From assembly GCF_003072125.1 (NCBI RefSeq), contig NZ_QCYH01000002.1:1-64000 (forward strand): a stretch of DNA of 64,000 nt, in the 5' to 3' direction. Every line of letters starts with the position of its first letter. Position 1 is the first letter of the stretch. The translations under genes and the position numbers were made by a program. Of the stretch, positions 47,214 to 63,940 are shown piece after piece. The DNA comes from Pelagivirga sediminicola. Lineage in GTDB: Bacteria; Pseudomonadota; Alphaproteobacteria; Rhodobacterales; Rhodobacteraceae. The notes beneath the pieces were generated by a model that worked only from the letters and a program-made list of their open reading frames with translations, was not told the origin of the DNA and did not search any database.

Positions 47214-47954
47214 ATGGCATTTTCGGATGACATAACGTCCAAGCGGGTCAACTTGCATGACCTTTTGCCCGGTATGCGGTTGCAGCCGCTGCAGTCGCCC
47301 GCGGCCACGGTGACGGACGATGAAATCGATCAGGTGATTGCCCGGACGCTTGCGGAAAGCAGGCAGCTCGACGCGCGCGCGGCGATGCCTGATATCGTTT
47401 CGCAGGACGAATTGCTGGGACGCGCCGGGCGCAACGCGCGGCAGGACGCGGCGGAAGGCGGGGCCGCGGCGGCGCGCATGGACGCGGTCGCCGCCGAGTA
47501 TGCGCCTGCAAAGCCCGCCGCGCAGGCCGCAGATCAGGTCCGTCGCAGGGCGCCCAAGCTGCGCAGGCTGGGCAAATGGCCGCGCCGCGCGGCTCTGGCG
47601 GGCATTGCGCTGGCGGCTTTCTGGCTGGCGCCTTGGGGCGCGGCGCTGATTACGCTGGTGGCGCTCGTGCTGGCTGCGGCGCTGGTTCTGGCCATGGGCT
47701 CGGACCGTGTTGCGGACACGCTCGCCCTTATCCACAACGTCCTGCACGCACGAAACCCGGACCGGGCCGAGCGGTTTCGACTGCGCGTGGATCGGCTTGC
47801 CACGATCATGGATGGCGTGCTGGACCGGCTGCCCGAACGCTGGACCGCAGGGCTCTATATCCGCGATTTCAGCCGTCATGCGCTTTTGGGCGAGGACATG
47901 ACGCAGCGGCCCGATCCGTTCGACCGCCTCGCCGCCGCCGCGCGCAACGGGTGA
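47214..47954 (+). CDS. Uncharacterised membrane protein between tRNA-Trp and secE
   Basis: 246 residues from ATG 47214. A soluble N-terminal half rich in Ala and charged residues, then a basic stretch RRRAPKLRRLGKWPRRA followed by one long or two short membrane segments (about 127-165), and a C-terminal cytosolic part HARNPDRAERFRLRVDRLATIMDGVLDRLPERW. No family recognised. It is rightward, 103 nt ahead of secE. Confidence 0.75.
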   Translation: MAFSDDITSKRVNLHDLLPGMRLQPLQSPAATVTDDEIDQVIARTLAESRQLDARAAMPDIVSQDELLGRAGRNARQDAAEGGAAAARMDAVAAEYAPAKPAAQAADQVRRRAPKLRRLGKWPRRAALAGIALAAFWLAPWGAALITLVALVLAAALVLAMGSDRVADTLALIHNVLHARNPDRAERFRLRVDRLATIMDGVLDRLPERWTAGLYIRDFSRHALLGEDMTQRPDPFDRLAAAARNG

Positions 47955-48057
47955 TACAGGCGCGCTTGCGCACTTGAATTCGCCGCGTCCGGGGGGTATG
48001 TGCGCCCTCGACGGGTCTGCGCCGCGCAGGGCCATTGTTAGATAAAGAAGGCAGCGC

Positions 48058-48255
48058 ATGGCACGCACCAATCCGCTACAATTCGTCCAGCAGGTCCGCT
48101 CGGAGGTCTCCAAGGTCGTCTGGCCGACGCGCCGCGAGGTGCTGTTGACCACGGTGATGGTGTTCATCATGGCCGCGCTGACGGCAGTTTTCTTTGCGCT
48201 GGTGGATCTGGGCATCCGCAGCGGGCTGCAGGCGGTGCTGTCGATTTTCGGCTGA
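48058..48255 (+). CDS. secE: Preprotein translocase subunit SecE
   Basis: Clamp subunit of the SecYEG channel. 65 residues, the short single-helix form of alphaproteobacteria: amphipathic FVQQVRSEVSKVVWPTRREVLLTTVMVF followed by one membrane segment. The motif KVVWPTRRE is diagnostic. nusG follows 200 nt downstream. Confidence 0.95.
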   Translation: MARTNPLQFVQQVRSEVSKVVWPTRREVLLTTVMVFIMAALTAVFFALVDLGIRSGLQAVLSIFG

Positions 48256-48455
48256 TCGCCGACGCCATATCCGGCATTATGGGCGCTGCCCCCTTGAACC
48301 CAAGGGCAATGCCGGGTAATTGCACGATAACTCTGCAATATGGCGCGCGGCGATTCGAGCCCCGCGCCGATTTTGTTTGTCAGACGTTCGGCCCCAGCGG
48401 CGCAGGACGGGAAATTACGGCGGATGGCGCCGGTTGAAACGGGGAATGGCTCAGC

Positions 48456-48986
48456 ATGGCAAAGCGGTGGTACTCGGTGAGCGTTCTTTCGAATTTCGAG
48501 AAGAAGATCGCCGAGCAGATCAGGACAGCCGTGGCCGAAAACGGCCTTGAGGACGATATCGACGAGGTTCTGGTCCCGACCGAAGAGGTGATCGAGGTCC
48601 GCCGCGGCAAGAAGGTCACGGCCGAGCGCCGCTTCATGCCCGGCTATGTTCTGGTGCGGATGGAGATGTCCGACAAGGGCTATCACATGATCAACTCGAT
48701 CAACCGCGTCACCGGCTTTTTGGGCCCGCAGGGGCGCCCGATGCCGATGCGCGATGCCGAGGTTCAGGCGATCCTGGGCCGCGTGCAGGAGGGCGAGGAA
48801 AGCCCGCGCACCCTTATCCATTTCGAGATCGGCGAGAAGGTCAAGGTCAACGACGGCCCGTTCGAGGGCTTCGACGGATCGGTCGAGAATGTCGACGAGG
48901 AAAACCAGCGCCTGAAGGTGTCGGTGTCGATCTTTGGCCGGGAAACCCCGGTCGAGCTGGAATTCACGCAGGTGTCCAAGCAATAA
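48456..48986 (+). CDS. nusG: Transcription termination/antitermination protein NusG
   Basis: 176 residues: NGN domain ([46 protein letters not shown]) and a C-terminal KOW domain ([44 protein letters not shown]). Binds RNA polymerase and links it to Rho or ribosomal S10. Normally directly upstream of rplK; here a leftward cupin gene intervenes. Confidence 0.97.
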   Translation: MAKRWYSVSVLSNFEKKIAEQIRTAVAENGLEDDIDEVLVPTEEVIEVRRGKKVTAERRFMPGYVLVRMEMSDKGYHMINSINRVTGFLGPQGRPMPMRDAEVQAILGRVQEGEESPRTLIHFEIGEKVKVNDGPFEGFDGSVENVDEENQRLKVSVSIFGRETPVELEFTQVSKQ

Positions 48987-49073
48987 GGCGCGGCGCGATG
49001 CGCCTCGGTCTCGCCCGGCATCCCTGCCGGGCGTTATCCTCAGGGCCGGGCCGATACGGCGACGACCGGCGCG

Positions 49074-49430
49074 TCAGCCCGTTTTCATCACGAAATGCTT
49101 CAGCACCTTTTCGGTGATTTCCCAGGTGCCCTTGAACCCCGCTTCGATCACGAAAACGTCGTCCGGGCCGACCTCGTAGGCGTCGCCGCCGTCGGGGGTG
49201 ATGGTGATGCGCCCCTCGATCATATGGACGTATTCCCATGTCGCGTAGGTCGCGTGATAGGTGCCGGGGGTGGCTTCCCACCAACCGGCCATCAGGTTCT
49301 CGGCGTCGGATTTGTATTCGATCCATGTGCGCATGGTCGGCTTGCCATCGACCTTTTTCCAGCCGTCGAGATCGCTGGTGATCGGATCGGCCTTGCGTTC
49401 GGCCAGTTTGCTGACGGGTGAGTGTGACAT
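49074..49430 (-). CDS. Cupin-domain protein (DUF861/EutQ-like)
   Basis: 118 residues from ATG 49430. ENLMAGWWEATPGTYHATYATWEYVHMIEGRITITPDGGDAYEVGPDDVFVIEAGFKGTWEI in full is a single cupin barrel with the W-E-x-x-x-x-x-G turn of the DUF861 group ((S)-ureidoglycine aminohydrolase/EutQ-like cupins). Substrate unknown. It is the only leftward gene in the nusG-rpl-rpo block. Confidence 0.85.
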   Translation of the reverse strand: MSHSPVSKLAERKADPITSDLDGWKKVDGKPTMRTWIEYKSDAENLMAGWWEATPGTYHATYATWEYVHMIEGRITITPDGGDAYEVGPDDVFVIEAGFKGTWEITEKVLKHFVMKTG

Positions 49431-49708
49431 GATGCCCCCTCCTTCGGGTTGTTGAACGATTGTCACCATCGCACAACGCAGCAAGATTGCAGCAACTCTT
49501 TGCGGCATTGGCGGGTGATCGCATGTCCGAGATGCTTGCATCCGGAGCGCGCAGGAGGTATGCGGCGCATCTGTCGTCCTGTTTCGCGTGCGAAAGGGCG
49601 TCATACCTTCGTGGAAGGCGAGGGCGCCGCGGCGTCCGGACCGGACCACGCAACCCGAATGGCCGAGGGGCGCGCCCTGCGGTCTGTTGAAATGGAAGGA
49701 GAGGCCTC

Positions 49709-50134
49709 ATGGCCAAGAAACTCGCCGGGAAGATGAAGCTGCAGGTGAAAGCCGGGCAAGCCAACCCCAGCCCGCCCGTCGGCCCCGCACTGGGCCAGCG
49801 CGGCATCAACATCATGGAATTCTGCAAGGCGTTCAACGCCAAGACGCAGGATCTGGAGCCGGGCGCCCCGTGCCCGACCGTTATCACCTATTACCAGGAC
49901 AAGTCCTTTGAGATGGACATCAAGACGCCGCCGGCGTCCTACTATCTCAAGAAGGCGGCCAAGCTGTCTTCGGGTGGCAAGCTGACCGGCCGCGAGACTG
50001 CCGGCTCGGTTACCGTCAAGCAGGTGCGCGACATTGCCGAAGCCAAGTGGAAAGACCTGAACGCAAACGACATCGAGTCCGCGATGAAGATCATCGTCGG
50101 CAGCGCGAAGTCCATGGGCATCGAGGTGAAGTAA
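49709..50134 (+). CDS. rplK: 50S ribosomal protein L11
   Basis: 141 residues. [37 protein letters not shown] is the conserved N-terminal domain with the Pro-rich hinge that meets elongation factors, and the C-terminal part binds 23S rRNA ([37 protein letters not shown]). It is also the site where Rel/stringent factor senses stalled ribosomes. rplA starts 1 nt after its stop. Confidence 0.98.
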   Translation: MAKKLAGKMKLQVKAGQANPSPPVGPALGQRGINIMEFCKAFNAKTQDLEPGAPCPTVITYYQDKSFEMDIKTPPASYYLKKAAKLSSGGKLTGRETAGSVTVKQVRDIAEAKWKDLNANDIESAMKIIVGSAKSMGIEVK

Positions 50135-50135
50135 G

Positions 50136-50834
50136 ATGGCAAAACTTGGAAAACGCGCACGCGCAGCCCGTGAGGCATTTGCCGGCAAGTCCGACCTGAG
50201 CGTCGAGGACGCCGTCAAGCTGGTCAAGGGCAACGCCAAGGCCAAATTCGATGAAACCATCGAAATCGCCGTCAACCTGGGCGTCGATCCGCGCCACGCC
50301 GACCAGATGGTTCGCGGTGTCGTCGGTCTGCCCAACGGCACCGGCAAGGACGTCCGCGTGGCGGTCTTCGCCCGCGGCGCCAAGGCCGAAGAGGCCGAGG
50401 CCGCAGGCGCCGACATCGTCGGGGCCGAGGATCTGATGGAAACCGTGCAGGGCGGCAAGATCGACTTTGACCGCTGCATCGCCACGCCTGACATGATGCC
50501 CGTCGTGGGCCGTCTGGGCAAGGTGCTGGGCCCGCGCAACCTGATGCCGAACCCGAAAATCGGGACGGTGACGATGGACGTGGCCCAGGCTGTCAAGGAC
50601 GCCAAGGGCGGCCAGGTGCAGTTCAAGGCCGAGAAGGCCGGCGTGGTTCATGCCGGTGTCGGCAAGGCCTCGTTCGACGAGGGCAAGCTGGTCGAGAACG
50701 TGCGCGCCTTCATCAGCGCCGTGCAAAAGGCCAAGCCGGCCGGCGCCAAGGGCTCCTACATGAAGCGGATCTCGCTGACCTCGACCATGGGTCCGGGCGT
50801 GACGATCGACGTGGCCGACGCCGCCGTCGAGTGA
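50136..50834 (+). CDS. rplA: 50S ribosomal protein L1
   Basis: 232 residues, L1 stalk protein. [65 protein letters not shown] and the C-terminal [14 protein letters not shown] are diagnostic. In many bacteria L1 represses its own rplKA message. A strong terminator follows at 50861. Confidence 0.98.
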   Translation: MAKLGKRARAAREAFAGKSDLSVEDAVKLVKGNAKAKFDETIEIAVNLGVDPRHADQMVRGVVGLPNGTGKDVRVAVFARGAKAEEAEAAGADIVGAEDLMETVQGGKIDFDRCIATPDMMPVVGRLGKVLGPRNLMPNPKIGTVTMDVAQAVKDAKGGQVQFKAEKAGVVHAGVGKASFDEGKLVENVRAFISAVQKAKPAGAKGSYMKRISLTSTMGPGVTIDVADAAVE

Positions 50835-50860
50835 GCGCGGCGCAGGCTGAAAAATTGAAG

Positions 50861-50887
50861 GAGCGGGCCGGAAGGTCCGCTCTTTTT
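50861..50887 (+). terminator. Rho-independent terminator after rplKA
   Basis: Stem GAGCGGGCC (50861-50869) with GGTCCGCTC (50874-50882), one G-U pair, loop GGAA, followed by TTTTT. It would separate rplKA from the LicD/cytidylyltransferase genes. Confidence 0.92.
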
Positions 50888-51044
50888 CCATTCCGCTCTT
50901 TTTTCATGATTGGGGCTGTTCCCGTTTTGCCTCCCTTCGGGCCGGAGATGGCGGATTTTCCAGAAAACCCTTGTCTGAATATGTGCCATCCCGCAGCATC
51001 CGCGCGATCCGCATGCCGGGTGGCAGTTTTCTTGAGGCGATACG

Positions 51045-51959
51045 ATGCAGACGTCCCTGACCGATCCAATTGGAGGCCTGCGCAGAATCGAGCAGATTCA
51101 CGCCTTGGCCGAGGCCGAGTTGAAAGGTCAGGCGCCTGACTTCGATGCGCCTGCATTGCTGGCGGAACTGGACGATCTGGCGCAAAAGCCGCGCACCGTG
51201 ACCGAACTCGAGGCGCGGATCATGGTCCAGTATATCGGTCGCCTGCGGCCCGCGCGTGCGCGGATCCTCATGAACAGCCTGCGCGAGGAGCGCACAAAGG
51301 AGGGCGATCCCGACGCGTTTGTCCAATTCGAGGCGATGATCAAAACCGCCCTTGGCCGCGGCGCGGTGATCGGCCATGACTTTCAGCCCGATGCCTTTCA
51401 GGATCGCGATCATCAGGCCATCTGGGACGACGTGCGCAACGTCGTTCGGTCGTTGGAGCGGTGGTCCACCAACATCTTCCTGAATTCAGGCACGCTTTTG
51501 GGTGTCGTGCGGGACCGCAAGCTGATCGACCATGACGACGATGTCGATCTGGGCATGTTGATCGAGGCCCGCACCGAACGCGAGGCAGGGCGCATCTGGG
51601 CTCAAATCTGCGGTGAGATGGACGCGGCCGGCCTGCTGGCAGATTACGACCCGGCCGCGATGGCCCAGGTCAAGCTGAACACCAGCACCGGCCTTGCGCT
51701 GGACCTTTTCCCGGCCTGGACCTTTCGCGGCCAGGTTTACGTCTTTCCGCACACTTACGGGGAATTGAGCGAGGATGATGTGCTGCCCCTGCAGCCATGC
51801 GAGCTGAGCGGGATGCAGCTGCCTGCGCGGCCCGAGCGGATGCTGGCCGTCAATTATGGCGATGGCTGGCGAGAGCCCGATCCCTATTTCGTCTTCCCGT
51901 GGAAGCGGCGCAAGCGCCAGTTCCGCAAATTTCAGCGCGCTTGCGGCGTGGAGGAGTAA
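51045..51959 (+). CDS. LicD/FKRP-family nucleotidyltransferase-fold protein
   Basis: 304 residues. The C-terminal two-thirds carry the LicD signature: IFLNSGTLLGVVRDRKLIDHDDDVDLGM (147-171 region), with the metal-binding D-x-D-x-D. LicD proteins transfer phosphocholine, or in the wider family ribitol- or glycerol-phosphate, onto glycans. The N-terminal 120 residues are helical and unrecognised. A cytidylyltransferase gene follows 2 nt later and could supply the CDP-activated donor. Position between rplA and rplJ is unusual. Confidence 0.85.
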   Translation: MQTSLTDPIGGLRRIEQIHALAEAELKGQAPDFDAPALLAELDDLAQKPRTVTELEARIMVQYIGRLRPARARILMNSLREERTKEGDPDAFVQFEAMIKTALGRGAVIGHDFQPDAFQDRDHQAIWDDVRNVVRSLERWSTNIFLNSGTLLGVVRDRKLIDHDDDVDLGMLIEARTEREAGRIWAQICGEMDAAGLLADYDPAAMAQVKLNTSTGLALDLFPAWTFRGQVYVFPHTYGELSEDDVLPLQPCELSGMQLPARPERMLAVNYGDGWREPDPYFVFPWKRRKRQFRKFQRACGVEE

Positions 51960-51961
51960 CC

Positions 51962-52417
51962 ATGTCAGCCAGCCAGCGGACGATTTTGACATATGGGACG
52001 TTCGATCTGTTCCATACCGGCCATGTCCGCCTGCTGGCGCGGCTGGCGGATCTGGGCGACCGTCTGATTGTCGGGTGCTCGACCGACGGATTCAACGCCT
52101 CCAAGGGCAAGCTTTGCGTGATGCCCTATGAGGCGCGTGTCGAAATCCTGTCGGCCTGCCGTCACGTCGATCTGGTGTTCCCCGAGGAAAGCTGGGACCA
52201 GAAACGCGGGGATATCGTCAAATACGGTGCCGATGTTTTCGCCATGGGCAGCGACTGGACCGGCAAGTTCGACGATCTGGGCGACCTGTGCGAAGTGATC
52301 TATCTGCCGCGCACGCGCGATATCTCGACGACCGAGATCAAGCAGTTGATGCAGCAAAGGGCCGCCGAAGGTGCGGTGCAGGCGCCTTCGCCCAGAAAAC
52401 GCTCGGGCCGGCTCTGA
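51962..52417 (+). CDS. Glycerol-3-phosphate cytidylyltransferase-like protein (TagD type)
   Basis: 151 residues. TYGTFDLFHTGHVRLL (HxGH at 18-21) and RTRDISTTEIK (near 117; usual motif RTxGISTT) are the TagD/TarD signature; MGSDWTGKFDDL is the substrate strand-loop. Makes CDP-glycerol in Gram-positive teichoic acid synthesis; related enzymes activate ribitol-, choline- or ethanolamine-phosphate, so the substrate is open. Start ATG 51962, 2 nt after the LicD-like gene, shows an operon of two. The 33-residue C-terminal extension is basic. Confidence 0.87.
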   Translation: MSASQRTILTYGTFDLFHTGHVRLLARLADLGDRLIVGCSTDGFNASKGKLCVMPYEARVEILSACRHVDLVFPEESWDQKRGDIVKYGADVFAMGSDWTGKFDDLGDLCEVIYLPRTRDISTTEIKQLMQQRAAEGAVQAPSPRKRSGRL

Positions 52418-52702
52418 TTTGGGCGGAAAGTGCATCGGGGGGTTGGCATTCGCGCCGGAACACTCTAAAGGCAGCATTGCATGAGTGGCATGGGATTCGC
52501 GTTCCATGTCCTTTGTGCGTTTCGTCCGAGACGGTGGGTGGGCCTTGGCCCTTAATATCCTGCCCGAGGCGGGAGTGACAAGATCAGCCAGGCCCCGCGT
52601 CTGGATGCGTCGACGATGCCCCGTTTCCAGGACCAAATGCCGGACACTCTTGTCCGGCTGAACTGAGCCGGGGGAGCCTCCCCCGAATATTGGAGTGAAA
52701 CT
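52418..52702 (+). ncRNA. rplJ leader, probable L10 autoregulatory leader
   Basis: 285 bases before rplJ. The block CCGAGACGGTGGGTGGGCC ... CTTAATATCCTGCCCGAGG at about 52529-52575 resembles the alphaproteobacterial L10 leader that L10-L7/L12 binds to repress its own translation. Two further hairpins follow: GCCGGACA/TGTCCGGC with loop CTCT (52639-52658) and CGGGGGA/TCCCCCG (52669-52685), ending just before the ribosome binding site GGAG at 52692. A promoter may lie near TTGGCA at 52443 but its -10 is poor. Confidence 0.6.
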
Positions 52703-53221
52703 GTGGATAGAGCCCAGAAAGAGAAAGTGGTCGAGGAACTCGGCCAGATCTTCGAAAGCTCTGGCGTCGTAGTGGTTGCCCATTACGCCGGACTGACAGT
52801 TGCGGAAATGCAGGATCTGAGGGCGCGCGCACGTGCGGCCGAGGCATCCGTCCGCGTTGCCAAGAACAAGCTCGCCAAGATCGCCCTCGACGGCAAGCCC
52901 TGCGCATCCATTGCAGGCTACCTGACGGGCATGACCGTTCTGACCTATTCCGAGGACCCCGTGGCAGCAGCCAAGGTGTCGCAGGAATTTGCCAAGGGGA
53001 ATCCGAAGTATCAGATTCTCGGCGGCGCAATGGGTGAGAACGCTCTGGACCAAGCCGGCGTCGAAGCCGTGTCGAAGATGCCCTCGCGCGACGAGCTTAT
53101 CGCTCAGATCGCAAGCTGCATCGGCGCACCTGCCTCGAACATTGCCGGTGCGATTGGCGCGCCCGCTTCGAACATCGCAAGCATCCTTTCGACCATCGAG
53201 GAAAAGGCCGAAGCGGCCTGA
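52703..53221 (+). CDS. rplJ: 50S ribosomal protein L10
   Basis: 172 residues from GTG 52703, 7 nt after GGAG. The N-terminal rRNA-binding part [44 protein letters not shown] is canonical, [12 protein letters not shown] follows, and the C-terminal helix that binds L7/L12 dimers contains two near-identical repeats [11 protein letters not shown] / ASNIASIL. Base of the ribosomal stalk. Followed by rplL after 78 nt. Confidence 0.97.
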   Translation: MDRAQKEKVVEELGQIFESSGVVVVAHYAGLTVAEMQDLRARARAAEASVRVAKNKLAKIALDGKPCASIAGYLTGMTVLTYSEDPVAAAKVSQEFAKGNPKYQILGGAMGENALDQAGVEAVSKMPSRDELIAQIASCIGAPASNIAGAIGAPASNIASILSTIEEKAEAA

Positions 53222-53299
53222 CCCTCGCGCAACTGGAAATTCCGGCAAGGGCATGCCGCCCTGTCGTTGGAACACATCTAAAACGGAAAGCATGATAAA

Positions 53300-53677
53300 A
53301 TGGCTGATCTGAAGAAACTGGCAGAAGAGATCGTTGGTCTGACCCTGCTCGAAGCACAAGAACTGAAAACCATCCTGAAGGACGAGTACGGCATCGAGCC
53401 CGCAGCAGGCGGCGCAGTGATGATGGCCGGTCCAGCAGGCGACGCCGGCGGCGCTGCAGAAGAGCAGACCGAATTCGACGTCATCCTGAAGTCGGCCGGC
53501 GCCTCCAAGATCAACGTGATCAAGGAAGTCCGCGCCATCACCGGTCTGGGCCTGAAAGAAGCCAAGGACCTGGTCGAGGCCGGCGGCAAGGCCGTCAAGG
53601 AGCAGGTCTCCAAGGATGAAGCAGACGACATCAAGGCCAAGCTGGAAGCAGCCGGCGCCGAAGTCGAACTGAAGTAA
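53300..53677 (+). CDS. rplL: 50S ribosomal protein L7/L12
   Basis: 125 residues. N-terminal dimerisation helices ([34 protein letters not shown]), an Ala/Gly hinge, and the globular domain [54 protein letters not shown] that recruits translation GTPases. Codon use is strongly biased, as in highly expressed genes. Confidence 0.98.
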   Translation: MADLKKLAEEIVGLTLLEAQELKTILKDEYGIEPAAGGAVMMAGPAGDAGGAAEEQTEFDVILKSAGASKINVIKEVRAITGLGLKEAKDLVEAGGKAVKEQVSKDEADDIKAKLEAAGAEVELK

Positions 53678-53988
53678 TTCAAGGGATGCGGGTGCGCCGA
53701 CGCGGCAGCGCCTGACCCTGAAATATGGCTGGATCCGGCGCAAACCGGGTCCAGCCGAACCTGTCTTGGACAGGTCCCCATGCGCTGCGGGCGGCGCCGG
53801 TTCACGATACCGGCACCACCTGTTGCGGCGCAGCATCGGGGGCTTATCTCAGGCGAGGTTCGTGCGATCGGGAGGCCGTCATTGGGACGACGGCCATGAA
53901 TGGATCGCACCCCCGCTCTCTCTGATGGCCGTGCGGCTGGGGCCCGACAGCACGCGCGACCGTTGAGAAATGAAAGGTGACCAGACAC
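53678..53988 (+). other. Highly structured rplL-rpoB spacer
   Basis: 311 bases with no gene. It holds at least four hairpins in a row: GGCTGGATCCGG with CCGGGTCCAGCC (53727-53756, one G-U); ACCTGTC with GACAGGT (53759-53775); GCCGGT with ACCGGC (53796-53814); and a two-tier stem, outer GTGCGATC (53862-53869) with GATCGCAC (53903-53910), inner GGCCGTC (53874-53880) with GACGGCC (53889-53895). None is followed by a T-run. It probably acts as an attenuator or processing region between ribosomal and polymerase genes. Confidence 0.7.
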
Positions 53989-58124
<4,136 letters not shown>

Positions 58125-58125
<1 letters not shown>

Positions 58126-58171
58126 AAAATTCGCAGAAATTTTCTTGCTCCGGTTTTTCGCGAAAAACCGG
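58125..58171 (+). other. rpoB-rpoC spacer hairpins including a perfect palindrome
   Basis: First GAAAATT (58125-58131) with AATTTTC (58138-58144). Then a perfect 22-bp palindrome at 58150-58171, arms CCGGTTTTT and AAAAACCGG around CGCG. No T-run follows, so simple termination is unlikely; RNA processing or a duplex-RNA cleavage site fits better. Confidence 0.65.
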
Positions 58172-58213
58172 GGCCTTCCCCTTTCCGGCCTACCCAAAAT
58201 TCGAGGTAATTAG

Positions 58214-62443
<4,230 letters not shown>

Positions 62444-62463
62444 GCGGCAGGCTGAAAAAAAGG

Positions 62464-62495
62464 AAAGGGCCTCGCGGCGACGCGGGGCCCTTTTT
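62464..62495 (+). terminator. Rho-independent terminator after rpoBC
   Basis: Stem AAAGGGCCTCGCG (62464-62476) with CGCGGGGCCCTTT (62481-62493), one G-U pair, loop GCGA, continuing into TTTTT. Ends the rpoBC transcript, 20 nt past the stop. Confidence 0.95.
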
Positions 62496-62528
62496 CATTG
62501 GCGGGTTTTCATTGGCGCCATCGATATG

Positions 62529-62558
62529 CAAACGCCCGCGCCGGTGAGGGCGCGGGCG
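62529..62558 (-). terminator. Probable terminator of the TRAP transporter operon
   Basis: Stem CGCCCGCGCC (62533-62542) with GGCGCGGGCG (62549-62558), loop GGTGAG. Read leftward it is followed by TTTGCAT. The dctM stop is 27 nt away. Confidence 0.6.
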
Positions 62559-62584
62559 CTGTGCCTTGCGGTTTTTAAGCCCCG

Positions 62585-63898
62585 TCAGAAGATCAGGCTC
62601 GGCAGCCAGAGCGCGATTTGCGGGAACATGAAGACCAGCGCCAGCCCCAGGATCTGCAGCGCCACAAAGGGCAGGGCGGCCCAGTAGATGTCGACGATCG
62701 TGATGGATTTAGGCGCGACGGACCGCATGTAGAACAGGTTGTAGCCGAAGGGCGGCGTCAGATAGGCCGACTGCATGCTGAGGATGAAGAGCACCGCAAA
62801 CCACGTGGTGTCAAAGCCCAGATCCTTCACGATCGGCACGAATAGCGGCACGGTGATGAAGACGATGGCAAAATCGTCAAGGAACATGCCGAGGATGAAA
62901 TACGCCACCAGCATCGCGATGATGACAAGGTTCGGCGACAGGTCGTAATCCTCGATCAGCTCGCCCACGACCATCCCGGCGCCGACGCCGACATAGATCT
63001 TGGAGAAGAAGACCGCGGCGATGGTGATCCACATCAGCATGCCCATCAGCTTGGTCGTGGACAGCATCACATAGCGCAGCATGTCCCAGCTGACGCGCCG
63101 TTGCACGGCCGCGATCAGCAGCGCCCCGAAGGCGCCGATGGCCGATGCCTCGGACGGGGAGGTGACGCCGCCGATGATGCAGCCCAGGACGGTGAAGATC
63201 AGCAGGCCGGGCGCGATGAGAAAGCGCAGGGATTTGAGCTTTTCGGATGTGGTGAACTGCTCCTCGGCGGGGGGGCCGAGGGTGGGATTGATGCGGCAGC
63301 GGATCAGGATGTAGATGATGTAGATCCCCGCCAGCATCAGGCCGGGGACCAGCCCCGCGGCAAAGAGCTTGCCCACGGAATCGCGGCTGAGGAAGGCGTA
63401 GATGATCATCAGAACGCTGGGCGGGATCAGGAAGCCGAGCGCGCCGCCCGCCATGATCGTGCCGGTAACGAGGCGCTTGTCATAGCCGCGGCTCAGCATG
63501 GCGGGCAGGGCGATGATGCCAAGGCTGACCGTCGCCGCGCCCGACACGCCCGCCATGGCGGCGATCAGCGCGCAGATCACGACCGTTCCGATGCCCAGCC
63601 CGCCGGGCAGGCGACCCATCAGCTTGTGGATCATCTCGAACAGATCGTCCGTGATGCCCGAGCGCTGCAGGACCAGCCCCATGAAGATGAAGAGCGGCAG
63701 CGCCACCAGCAGGAAATTGTCCATCGCGCTGAAGGTGGAGGAGATCAGCAGATCGAGCCCGCCGTCGCCGTAGATCGCATAGGCGCTGCCGATGCCGCAG
63801 ATCGTCAGCGCCCAGGCCAGCGGCGCCCCCAGCGCCATCAGCACCAGCATCGACGCAAACATGATGCCGGTTATCGCCAGCGGGTCCAGATTTTCCAT
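62585..63898 (-). CDS. dctM: TRAP transporter large permease, DctM type
   Basis: 437 residues, about 12 membrane segments, the Na+-driven channel subunit of a TRAP transporter. FMGLVLQRSGITDDLFEMIHKLMGRLPGGLGIGTVVICALIAAMAGVSGAATVSLG in full, GFLIPPSVLMIIYAFLSRDSVGKLFAAGLVPG and ASAIGAFGALLIAA are typical. The substrate is set by a DctP binding protein not in the window; some homologues take C4-dicarboxylates or 2-oxoacids. It lies just downstream of the dctQ tail. Confidence 0.95.
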   Translation of the reverse strand: MENLDPLAITGIMFASMLVLMALGAPLAWALTICGIGSAYAIYGDGGLDLLISSTFSAMDNFLLVALPLFIFMGLVLQRSGITDDLFEMIHKLMGRLPGGLGIGTVVICALIAAMAGVSGAATVSLGIIALPAMLSRGYDKRLVTGTIMAGGALGFLIPPSVLMIIYAFLSRDSVGKLFAAGLVPGLMLAGIYIIYILIRCRINPTLGPPAEEQFTTSEKLKSLRFLIAPGLLIFTVLGCIIGGVTSPSEASAIGAFGALLIAAVQRRVSWDMLRYVMLSTTKLMGMLMWITIAAVFFSKIYVGVGAGMVVGELIEDYDLSPNLVIIAMLVAYFILGMFLDDFAIVFITVPLFVPIVKDLGFDTTWFAVLFILSMQSAYLTPPFGYNLFYMRSVAPKSITIVDIYWAALPFVALQILGLALVFMFPQIALWLPSLIF

Positions 63899-63940
63899 CG
63901 GTTTTTCCTTGATACGTTGGCGATGCGCACCGCCGCGCCG

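Noticed and set aside
53727..53756. Rho-independent terminator between rplL and rpoB
   Set aside because: Strong stem but no T-run after it, and rpoB must be transcribed through; treated as RNA structure instead.
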